From positions 4,030,001 to 4,094,000 of the forward strand of contig NZ_CP157456.1 of NCBI RefSeq assembly GCF_041549525.1: a stretch of DNA of 64,000 bases. Direction: 5' to 3'. Every line of letters starts with the position of its first letter. Positions within the stretch are counted from its first letter, which is position 1. Positions 50,771 through 58,579 of this stretch are shown here, piece after piece. The DNA is from Paenarthrobacter aurescens. Lineage in GTDB: Bacteria > Actinomycetota > Actinomycetes > Actinomycetales > Micrococcaceae. The notes beneath the pieces were generated by a model, which was not told the DNA's origin, searched no databases, and saw nothing but the letters and a program-made list of their open reading frames with translations. A program made the position numbers and the translations under genes.

Positions 50771-53632
50771 TCAGCTCACCTTCAGTTGGTGAACGGTGAC
50801 GTCCCCGCGGAGCTCCAGTCGAAGCGTCCCGCTTGCGGTCCACGCCGGGAGCCCGGAGGGGTCGACGTCGATGCGAACCTCGCCGCTGTAGCCCTCCTTC
50901 AGTTCACACTGGCCAAGCTGCAGCCATGAGCCGGCCGGACCGGAAGTCTGGACGCTGATGCTGCAGCCGCCGAGGCTCCTTGCTGCCCTTGCGGACAGGA
51001 CCTCACAGTGCACTGCGGTGATGGGCTGCCCGTCCCACGTCCGGTAAACGGCCCGCGCCGGCGCCGAGGGATTGGCCGGAGCGATCGCCGTGCCTGAGAG
51101 GGGCCGGGCTGGGACCAGATCCATGTTGGAGGTGGCGTCGTAGAGGCGGGCGGGGACCCACGTGCCCGGCATCCGTCCGGGTTGCCGGCCGCCGTCGGGA
51201 ATCCGGAACGTCACGCTTACCGGCAGCATCGAGGCGGAGGAGCCCAGGAGGATCACGTATTCACCCGGTTCAACCACCATGGACGCCGTCACCGTGCTGA
51301 ATGTGGCCAGGCGTTCCACTGGAATGCGCAGCTTTGCTGTTGAGCTGCCATGCGGAGCAACCTCCACGCGCTGGTGGGCTACCAGAAGCCTTCGCGGAAA
51401 GTCGTACGGATGGGCAGGAGCTGCTGCATAGGCCTGAACCAGCTCGTGGGCCACGCGATCCCCATGATTGGCCAGGGTGACCTGAACATCAATGAACTTA
51501 CCGGGGATTTCGCCGGTGATCACGGCGTGGATGTACTGGACCTTTCCGTAGTTCAGTCCGTGTCCCAGCGGATAGAGCGGCTCAGCACGGGTGTACAGGT
51601 AGGTGGACTCAGAGCCAATGATGTCGTAGTCCAGAATGTCCGGCAGGTCCCGGTCCCGGGCAAACCACGTTTGCGGGAGGCGTCCTGTGGGTTCGGTGTC
51701 ACCGCTGAGCACATCCACCACGCCCGGCCCCAGTTCCTGGCCGCCGTGCGATGTCCAGGCAATGGCGGGAAGATCGGCCAAAGCACCCAGGGCATAAGGG
51801 TAGGAGGAGACGATCAGCAGGACAGTTGCGGGATTCGCGTCCCGAACAATCCTGACGAGTTCCTGTTCCGACTGTGGCAGGTCCAAAGTGTCCCGGTCCA
51901 GGGTTTCCCGCCCGCCAAGGTGGGGGTCGTTGCCAACAACCACCACTGCCACATCGGCTGAGGCGGCAGCGGCCTGCGCTGCCTCGTGGCCGGACTTGAT
52001 GGTTCTGGGCACAAAACGATCAGCGGCGGCTTCCAACCCGGAGGCCAGCACCAGGCTCCCAGTCCCGGATTCCACCCGCACCCACTTGGACGAAGCAACG
52101 TGCTGCAGGGCAACAGTTCCGTCGTGTGAAGGCAACAGCCGGAATGTCTCCTGCACCACCCATCCCCCGATTCGATCCGCCGAGGCCCTGAGGTAACCGT
52201 CGCCGTCGGCGGCAACAAAGCGGCCCGTCAAGCCGGACTGAAGACTGAACTCCCCCCGCCCCCAGTCCTTAAGCGTGAAGTGCTCCCCAACGGCCGGTGA
52301 GGCTTTGTCCGCCACCAGGACACCGGCGTCGTCAGTGGTTTCCGACGACGGCGGGAGGCCCACGTAGGTGCCGGTGCGGGCACTTCGCAGGGCAATAACG
52401 TCCAGGCCGTCCTCCGCAGTGACGTCCTTGTAGCGCCGGGAAAAGGCCTCAGCAATGCCGCACTGGTTCTGCAGGGTTCCGCTGTACCAATCGCTGAGGA
52501 CACGCTGGCCAAGTGCTCCTATCACGGCAATGGATCCCGGGTTGTCGCCCAACGGGAGGAGTGCGGATTGTGCCTGGTTTCTGAGCAGCACCACGGACTT
52601 TCGGGCTGCTTCACGGGCAAGGGCCGCAGTGCTGGCTGCGTCAAGAGCACCTTTGCCGGCATCGGGAGTCCCTGCGCCGGTTTCAGTGAGGCTGCCGCCG
52701 TCGTCGTCGAACTCTCCGGTTCTGGCGCGCAGCGTCAGGAGCCTGGTGACGCTGCGGTCAAGGTCCTCCTCCGTCAGCAGGCCACGCTCCAGGGCTTCCT
52801 CGAGGTAGGCAATGGACGGGTCCGGGTTGTCGCCGTCGTCGGTGAAGTTGTCCACGCCGGCCTTGAGTGCGGCCGCGTAGGCGGCTGCGGCGTCGGGAAA
52901 ATACTTCTCCGCCCGGAAGAGCGCGGAGGGAGCTCCGGCATCGCTGACCACGGTGATCTCCTCGCCGTTGGTCCATGCCCGCAGGTGCTGGTTGACCAGA
53001 TCGGACACATGGGCGGGGCGGCCGTTGACCAGGTTGTAGGAGAGCATCACCGCTCCGGCAACTCCGTCCTCAATGGCTTGCCGGTACGCCGGTAGCTCGT
53101 ATTCGTGCAGGACCCTGTCCCTGAGATTGCTGGAGGTGAGGCTGCGATCGTGCTCATTGTTGTAGCCAAGGAAGTGCTTCAGGGTGGGCACCGTCAGCCA
53201 GGTGCTGGAATCTGTTCCTTTCAGGCCCGCACAAAAGGCGGTGGCAAAGCGGGCAGTCAAGTGGGGGTCCTCGGAAAATCCTTCCTCATTCCTTCCCCAC
53301 AACGGATGCCGCAGCGGGTTGACCACGGGCGCCCACACGTTGAGGCTGACGCCGGAATCCGCTGCCTTCTTGGCCCGGACCTCATGCCCAACCGCTTGGC
53401 CTACACGGGTGATGAGGTCCTCGTCCCATGTTGCGGCCAGCCCCACCGGCTGCGGAAAAACGGTGGCGGGTCCGAGCCACGCCACACCGTGGGCAGCCTC
53501 GGTTCCTGTACGAAACGGGGCGACGCCCAGCTCTGGAACCGCTGGAGCGTGCTGGTGGAGCATGGCGATTTTCTGGGTCAAGGTCAGCTGATGGAGCAGC
53601 CTCTGCGCTGTTCCAACCTGGTTTTGTGTCAC
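50771..53632 (-). CDS. Glycoside hydrolase family 3 beta-glucosidase with an inserted fascin-like domain
   Basis: 953 residues, no signal peptide, so intracellular. N-terminal TIM barrel about 20-320 with KHF (K152, H153) and nucleophile D231 in VVSDAGA; the (alpha/beta)6 domain is split near 400-545 by a beta-trefoil fascin-like insert (LRSARTGTYVGLPP, LQSGLTGRFVAADGDGYLRASAD, LQHVASSKWVRVESG) in the place where PA14 sits in other family members. Then the rest of the GH3-C domain, an FnIII-like domain (about 690-800) and an extra C-terminal beta domain. It removes beta-glucose from the non-reducing end of imported oligosaccharides. It is divergent from the sugar ABC operon with operators in between. 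Confidence 0.92.
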   Translation of the reverse strand: MTQNQVGTAQRLLHQLTLTQKIAMLHQHAPAVPELGVAPFRTGTEAAHGVAWLGPATVFPQPVGLAATWDEDLITRVGQAVGHEVRAKKAADSGVSLNVWAPVVNPLRHPLWGRNEEGFSEDPHLTARFATAFCAGLKGTDSSTWLTVPTLKHFLGYNNEHDRSLTSSNLRDRVLHEYELPAYRQAIEDGVAGAVMLSYNLVNGRPAHVSDLVNQHLRAWTNGEEITVVSDAGAPSALFRAEKYFPDAAAAYAAALKAGVDNFTDDGDNPDPSIAYLEEALERGLLTEEDLDRSVTRLLTLRARTGEFDDDGGSLTETGAGTPDAGKGALDAASTAALAREAARKSVVLLRNQAQSALLPLGDNPGSIAVIGALGQRVLSDWYSGTLQNQCGIAEAFSRRYKDVTAEDGLDVIALRSARTGTYVGLPPSSETTDDAGVLVADKASPAVGEHFTLKDWGRGEFSLQSGLTGRFVAADGDGYLRASADRIGGWVVQETFRLLPSHDGTVALQHVASSKWVRVESGTGSLVLASGLEAAADRFVPRTIKSGHEAAQAAAASADVAVVVVGNDPHLGGRETLDRDTLDLPQSEQELVRIVRDANPATVLLIVSSYPYALGALADLPAIAWTSHGGQELGPGVVDVLSGDTEPTGRLPQTWFARDRDLPDILDYDIIGSESTYLYTRAEPLYPLGHGLNYGKVQYIHAVITGEIPGKFIDVQVTLANHGDRVAHELVQAYAAAPAHPYDFPRRLLVAHQRVEVAPHGSSTAKLRIPVERLATFSTVTASMVVEPGEYVILLGSSASMLPVSVTFRIPDGGRQPGRMPGTWVPARLYDATSNMDLVPARPLSGTAIAPANPSAPARAVYRTWDGQPITAVHCEVLSARAARSLGGCSISVQTSGPAGSWLQLGQCELKEGYSGEVRIDVDPSGLPAWTASGTLRLELRGDVTVHQLKVS

Positions 53633-53653
53633 AAAGTTTCCCGTCGTTCACTG

Positions 53654-53667
53654 TTGAACCGCTTCTA
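53654..53667. promoter_or_regulatory. LacI-type operator 1
   Basis: TTGAACCGCTTCTA matches the pattern shared with two other sites in this locus, T-Y-GAA-S-C-S-Y-TTC-K-A. It lies 22 bp upstream of the GH3 start, in a suitable place to repress that gene. Confidence 0.6.
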
Positions 53668-53727
53668 CAAAATTGACATCGAACTTCAGTCTTCACCAGG
53701 TCAATGTGATTCGCAACACTAAAACCG

Positions 53728-53779
53728 TTGCATGAAAGTCGCGGAATGCCCTAGGGTGGACGCAATCGAAGCGTTTCGA
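53728..53779 (+). promoter_or_regulatory. Promoter and LacI-type operator 2 for the sugar ABC operon
   Basis: TTGCAT (53728-53733) and TAGGGT (53752-53757), 18 bp apart, form a possible promoter. The palindrome TCGAAGCGTTTCGA (53766-53779) lies just after the expected transcription start and 38 bp before the binding-protein start, the standard place for a LacI-type repressor. Confidence 0.6.
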
Positions 53780-53817
53780 CAATTCCCGCATTGAAAGCCA
53801 TCACAAAGGAGTGTTTC

Positions 53818-55524
53818 ATGCCTGGTCCCAGCATGCCCCCGTTTATGACTTCCCGAGGAAAACGCGCAGAAGCCCCACTCCGCGGAACGGGAGCCATCAA
53901 CGTCAACCGTCGATCCTTTCTGGGCGTCCTTGGCGGCGCAGTATTCCTGGCAGCCGCACCTGCAGCGCTGACAGCGTGCAGCCCGGGGGCGTCCGCGCCG
54001 CTGGCCACCACTTCCGGCGGACTGGCCGAGGCAGTAGCCAAACTGGTCCCCAGCTACATTCCGCTTGATCTGGTGAAGCCTGACATTCCTTCGGTCAAGG
54101 GCTCCACCCCCGGCTTCACCACCCTTCCCGGCACCTTGGTCAAATCGGTCAAGGACACTCCCGGCAAAGGCGGCACCTACACAGCCATGACGCCCGCATG
54201 GTGGGCAATACCCCCGTCCTTGCCGGAGAACAGCTACTACAAAGCCGTAAATGCCGAGCTCGGCACCACCATCAACTTCCAGGTGAACGACGGCAACAGC
54301 TACGCCGATAAGATCCAGACAGTCCTCGCCTCCCCCAAGGATGTACCGGACTGGGTGGTCATTCCCTCCTGGAACCTTCCGCCCCGCTTCGGCCAGGCCG
54401 CCAAGGGCATCTTCACCGATCTCTCCGAATTCCTGGCCGGGGACAAAGTGAAGAAATACCCCAACCTTGCCAACATCCCCACAGCCTCCTGGAAACTTGG
54501 CTGCTTTGAAGGCGGCCTCTACGGGCTTCCCTACCCCGGCGCGCTGATTTCGGATGCCATTTTCTACCGTGCGGATCTTTTTGAGCAGCTGGGCGTGGAA
54601 CCGCCAAAATCCGCAGATGAGTACCTCAAGGTTGCCAAGCAGCTCACGGATCCTGCCAAGAACCGTTGGGGCTCCGAGGACGTGTGGAACGGCGCCCAGA
54701 TCATGCACGGCGTTGTTCCCAAGTGGAAGCAAGTAGACGGCAAGCTGCAGAACAAGTTTGAAACGGACGAGTACCGGGCAGCGCTGGAGTGGACCGCCAA
54801 GCTCTTCGCCGATGGTTCGGTCCACCCGGACGCTGTTGCGGGCAACGCCCAGCAATCCAAGCAGCGCTTCGAATCCGGAGCCTCACTCATGGCCTCGGAC
54901 GGCGTAGGTGGCTGGCACGAAGCCCTGGCCCGGGTTCTGCCTTCCAACCCGGACTTCAAAATGCTGCCCATGGACTACTTCGCTCCCGACGGCGGCGCGC
55001 CCACCTTGTTCCGCGCCCAGCCGGCTGCGATCTTCAGCTTCATCAAGAAGACAGAGGACCCAGCCAAGGTGGAGGAACTTTTGGCCCTGGCCAACTTCAT
55101 TGCAGCCCCCTTTGGAACGCAGGAAAACCGGCTGATTACCAGTGGCGTGGAAGGCGTTCACTACACCAAGGACGCCCAGGGGATCCCCAAGATGACCGGG
55201 AAGGGAAGCCAGGAAGTTACCAGCACTTACGCGTTCCTCGTGGCCGGTCCGATCGTGAACTCCATGGTCCAGTACCCCGGTCTGGTGGAAGCCCAGTCCG
55301 GATGGGAGGCCCGCCAGGCTCCCCACGTAACTGAGGACGCCTTCTTTGGCATGCAAATTGAGGAACCCACCAAATTCGCCTCATTGGGCAAACCGTTCAA
55401 TGATCTCGCGAAAGACATCATCCGCGGCCGCAAGAGCATCAAGGACCTGGACAGCGAAGTGGCATCCTGGCGGAGCAAGGGTGGAGACGAACTGCGCGAC
55501 TTCTACGCAGGCTTCCTGGCGTAG
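53818..55524 (+). CDS. Sugar ABC transporter substrate-binding lipoprotein (family 1)
   Basis: 568 residues from ATG 53818 (SD AAGGAG six bases upstream). An unusual N-terminus of about 30 residues precedes a Tat-like RRSFL motif and lipoprotein signal ending LTAC (cysteine at about 55). The mature part follows the LplA-type long family-1 binding proteins: PGFTTLPGTL, AMTPAWWAIPPSLPENSYYK, and KWKQVDGKLQNKFET. It captures an oligosaccharide outside the cell for the two permeases downstream. Association with GH3, GH42 and GH31 points to a beta-glucan or xyloglucan fragment. No ATPase gene is here, so a shared MsiK-type ATPase is expected. Confidence 0.9.
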   Translation: MPGPSMPPFMTSRGKRAEAPLRGTGAINVNRRSFLGVLGGAVFLAAAPAALTACSPGASAPLATTSGGLAEAVAKLVPSYIPLDLVKPDIPSVKGSTPGFTTLPGTLVKSVKDTPGKGGTYTAMTPAWWAIPPSLPENSYYKAVNAELGTTINFQVNDGNSYADKIQTVLASPKDVPDWVVIPSWNLPPRFGQAAKGIFTDLSEFLAGDKVKKYPNLANIPTASWKLGCFEGGLYGLPYPGALISDAIFYRADLFEQLGVEPPKSADEYLKVAKQLTDPAKNRWGSEDVWNGAQIMHGVVPKWKQVDGKLQNKFETDEYRAALEWTAKLFADGSVHPDAVAGNAQQSKQRFESGASLMASDGVGGWHEALARVLPSNPDFKMLPMDYFAPDGGAPTLFRAQPAAIFSFIKKTEDPAKVEELLALANFIAAPFGTQENRLITSGVEGVHYTKDAQGIPKMTGKGSQEVTSTYAFLVAGPIVNSMVQYPGLVEAQSGWEARQAPHVTEDAFFGMQIEEPTKFASLGKPFNDLAKDIIRGRKSIKDLDSEVASWRSKGGDELRDFYAGFLA

Positions 55525-55536
55525 GACGGCACTTCC

Positions 55537-56601
55537 ATGACTATCGAAACCGAAAAACCCGCGGCTTCGGCCGGGGCCGATACCAGCCAGGCGCCTCACA
55601 GCGGATCCGCGCAGCAAACCACAACCGGCAAGTCAAAGTCCGGCCATGCAAAGTCCGGCAAACGCCTGCAGGAACCTGGTTCCGGAAGGCCCCGGGCCGG
55701 CAAGCTGGCCCGCTTCAAGCGGGACCGTTCCCTGGTGTTCATGGCCTTGCCCGCAGTACTCCTGCTGGCCGTGTTCGCCTACCTTCCCATGCTGGGCAAC
55801 GTAGTTGCGTTCCAGGAGTACTCCCCCTTCATCGGCTTTGCGGACAGCCCCTGGGTTGGCCTGGAAAACTTCTCCAGGGTTTTCAGCGATCCCGATTTCT
55901 GGATGGCCGTCAAGAACACCCTGGTGATCACTGCTTTCCAGCTGGTCTTCTTCTTCCCCATTCCCATCGCCTTGGCCATCCTGCTCAATTCCCTGATCAA
56001 CCCCAAGCTGCGCTCAGCCATCCAGGCCGTGGTGTACCTTCCACACTTCTTCTCGTGGGTGCTGGTGGTCTCGGTGTTCCAGCAGCTCTTTGGCGGCGCC
56101 GGCCTCCTGAACCAGTCCCTGCGTGCCAACGGCTGGGAAGCAGTTGACGTCATGACCAACCCGGACACCTTCCTCTTCCTGATCACCTCGCAGGCCATTT
56201 GGAAGGACGCGGGCTGGGGCATCATCGTCTTCCTCGCGGCACTGAGTGCCATTGATCCCGCGCAATATGAAGCCGCCGCGGTAGACGGCGCGGGGCCCTG
56301 GAAGCGCATGTGGCACGTGACGCTGCCCGGGCTGCGCAGCGTGATCGTGTTGCTGCTGATCCTGCGGCTGGGCGATTCCCTGTCAGTTGGCTTCGAGCAA
56401 CTCATCCTTCAACGGGACGCCGTGGGCGCCGAAGCGGCCGAGGTTCTGGACACTTTCGTCTACTACACCGGCGTGCAGAACGGCGACTGGAGTTATGCGG
56501 CCGCGGCAGGCCTCATCAAGGGCGTCATCAGCCTGGCCCTGATCCTTGCGGCGAACAAAGTGGCCCACATATTCGGCGAGAGCGGTGTGTATTCAAAATG
56601 A
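55537..56601 (+). CDS. CUT1-type sugar ABC permease, LplB/MalF-like
   Basis: 354 residues. A hydrophilic N-terminal extension of about 60 residues (Ala/Ser/Lys/Gly-rich) is followed by six membrane helices. EAA loop: DPAQYEAAAVDGAGPWKRMWHVTLPG. The sequence YLPMLGNVVAFQEYSPFIGF is typical of the LplB subgroup. It forms the channel with the next gene product, whose ATG overlaps this stop (ATGA). Confidence 0.94.
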   Translation: MTIETEKPAASAGADTSQAPHSGSAQQTTTGKSKSGHAKSGKRLQEPGSGRPRAGKLARFKRDRSLVFMALPAVLLLAVFAYLPMLGNVVAFQEYSPFIGFADSPWVGLENFSRVFSDPDFWMAVKNTLVITAFQLVFFFPIPIALAILLNSLINPKLRSAIQAVVYLPHFFSWVLVVSVFQQLFGGAGLLNQSLRANGWEAVDVMTNPDTFLFLITSQAIWKDAGWGIIVFLAALSAIDPAQYEAAAVDGAGPWKRMWHVTLPGLRSVIVLLLILRLGDSLSVGFEQLILQRDAVGAEAAEVLDTFVYYTGVQNGDWSYAAAAGLIKGVISLALILAANKVAHIFGESGVYSK

Positions 56602-57521
56602 GCATCCTGGTCAAGAACACCAGAAAACCAAACAGCAACTCCCAACGTGCAGCGTGGGAAGAAGAACCGGGTGTTGTGGCGAAGGCGGGGAAATTCCTGA
56701 TCCTCGGCGCCGTGGTCCTTGCCGTGCTGGGGCCGCTCTACACCATTGTGCTGACCAGCGTTTCTTCCCAAGCCACCATCACCCAAGCCGGTGGTTTGGT
56801 ACTGATCCCGGGGGAGATCACTTTTGCCGCATACCAGCAGATCCTCAGCGGCGGCGTGGTCACCAGGGCGGTGCTGGTCAGTGTGGGGGTTACTGCAACC
56901 GGCACGCTTTTGAGCATGGTGGTGTCCGTTCTGTGTGCCTATGGGTTGTCACGCCCCGGCTCCTTCGCCCACACACCCATACTGTTTACCCTTCTGATCA
57001 CCATGTTCTTCAGCGCGGGCATCATTCCGGCGTATCTGCTGGTGTCCAGCCTGGGCCTGATCAACACCTACTGGGCGTTGATCCTGCCCAGCTGCATCTC
57101 CGTTTTCAACATCATCATCCTCCGCGGCTTCTTCATGGGAATTGACCGCGGCATCCTGGACAGCGCCCGCATGGACGGTGCGAGTGACTGGCGGACCCTC
57201 ACGCAGATTGTCCTGCCCATGTCCAAGGCTGTCACCGCCGTCATCGCGCTTTTCTACGGCGTTGGGTATTGGAACGCCTTCTTCAACGCCGTCCTCTACA
57301 TCAATGACAGCGCCATGAATCCGCTTCAGGTGGTTCTGCGTTCCTACGTGCTCCAGGGCGTGACGGTACCGGGACAGATCGACGTCGGCCAAGGGGCGGC
57401 AGCTTCGCCCGCACTGCAGATGGCCGTCATTGTGCTGGCCATGGTGCCCATCCTGATCGTCTACCCGTTCGTTCAGAAACACTTCACCAAGGGCGTCATG
57501 ATCGGCGCGGTCAAGGGATGA
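56598..57521 (+). CDS. CUT1-type sugar ABC permease, YtcP/MalG-like
   Basis: 307 residues from ATG 56598. Six membrane helices; EAA loop: DRGILDSARMDGASDWRTLTQIVLPMSKAV. It pairs with the preceding permease. It is translationally coupled to it, and its end lies 7 bp from the stop of the convergent lacI gene. No nucleotide-binding subunit follows. Confidence 0.94.
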   Translation: MSILVKNTRKPNSNSQRAAWEEEPGVVAKAGKFLILGAVVLAVLGPLYTIVLTSVSSQATITQAGGLVLIPGEITFAAYQQILSGGVVTRAVLVSVGVTATGTLLSMVVSVLCAYGLSRPGSFAHTPILFTLLITMFFSAGIIPAYLLVSSLGLINTYWALILPSCISVFNIIILRGFFMGIDRGILDSARMDGASDWRTLTQIVLPMSKAVTAVIALFYGVGYWNAFFNAVLYINDSAMNPLQVVLRSYVLQGVTVPGQIDVGQGAAASPALQMAVIVLAMVPILIVYPFVQKHFTKGVMIGAVKG

Positions 57522-57528
57522 GTGCGGC

Positions 57529-58554
57529 TCAGGGTGCTTCGGCTGTGGTTTCGCCCAAGGTCAGCGACGGCGCAATGAGCCGTAGTTCCGCGGGTTTGTC
57601 ACGGCTGAGGCGGTCCATCACCATCTCCACGGCAGACCGTCCAATATCCATGGCCGGGATGGAGACGGCGGTCCACGGCCGGGCGGCCGCTTTGGCCACA
57701 TCTGCCGGAGCAATGACAACCACTGAAATGTCGCCGGGTATGGCCAGGCCGCGGAGCGAAAGTTCTTCCCTGAGCATGGGCAGCAGGGCCTCGTTGTGCA
57801 CTACCAGCGCGGTGGCCGGATTCTTGCCGGAAAAAACGGCATCCAGCGACTTCGCCAACTGCGGGGAATCTGCCTCGCATGCCACGGACCGGCTGGCAGC
57901 GCCAAGGCTGGCTGCGGCGTCGGTAAATCCCTGCAAGGCGCGGTCAGCGTACGTGGCGTGGCGTTTAAGCGAGGCGGGTGGTGAGCCGATGAACGCGATG
58001 CTGCGGTGTCCCAGGTCCCACAGGTGGCGGACGGCGAGGCGGGAGGCACCGGAGAAGTCAAAGTCCACGCAGCTCAATCCCCGGGGTTCGTCCGGCATGC
58101 CGATCAGGACAGCGGGCTTCTGCAGGCGGGCCAGGACGGGAATGCGGGGATCACGGGCCTCGATGTCCATCATCAACAACCCATCCACCATCGATTGCGA
58201 GGTGACTCGTTCGATGCTTCCGGGATCGTCCTGGGTCAGCAGCAGCACATCCTGGTTGAAGGTCCGGGCGGTGGTAACCACGGCTGTTACGAACTGCATC
58301 ACCACGCCAACGTTCACGTCCGGCCTCAGCGGCACTACCAGTCCCAAAACATTGGATCGGCTGGACGCCAAGGCCCGGGCGCTGGACCGGGGACTGTAGT
58401 TCAGCCGGGCCATGGCGGCCTCCACCACGTCCCGGGTTTCTTTCGAAATTGTTCGCTTACCACTCATCACATAAGACACCGTGCTGGTGGAAACGCCGGC
58501 CTCCCTGGCGACATCAGTGATGGTCGCACTTGTTGAAGCCTTTCGATTATCCAT
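57529..58554 (-). CDS. LacI-family transcriptional repressor
   Basis: 341 residues from ATG 58554 (ATG 58563 is three codons earlier; neither has a strong SD). Helix-turn-helix and hinge: ATITDVAREAGVSTSTVSYVMSGKRTISKETRDVVEAAMARLNYSPRSSARALA, followed by a periplasmic-binding-protein core (GLVVPLRPDVNVGVVMQFV, HRSIAFIGSPP). It is expected to control the surrounding glycan genes and to respond to an imported or partly digested sugar. Its 5' end contains one of the three predicted operators, so autoregulation is likely. Confidence 0.93.
   Translation of the reverse strand: MDNRKASTSATITDVAREAGVSTSTVSYVMSGKRTISKETRDVVEAAMARLNYSPRSSARALASSRSNVLGLVVPLRPDVNVGVVMQFVTAVVTTARTFNQDVLLLTQDDPGSIERVTSQSMVDGLLMMDIEARDPRIPVLARLQKPAVLIGMPDEPRGLSCVDFDFSGASRLAVRHLWDLGHRSIAFIGSPPASLKRHATYADRALQGFTDAAASLGAASRSVACEADSPQLAKSLDAVFSGKNPATALVVHNEALLPMLREELSLRGLAIPGDISVVVIAPADVAKAAARPWTAVSIPAMDIGRSAVEMVMDRLSRDKPAELRLIAPSLTLGETTAEAP
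58533..58546. promoter_or_regulatory. LacI-type operator 3, inside the 5' end of lacI
   Basis: TTGAAGCCTTTCGA fits the same pattern as the other two sites. It lies within the first codons of lacI and 33 bp upstream of the GH42 start; the two genes are divergent with only 25 bp (or 16 bp) between start codons, so the GH42 promoter must overlap lacI. Confidence 0.55.
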
Positions 58555-58579
58555 AGCAACCATTTAACCAAGGAAAACA

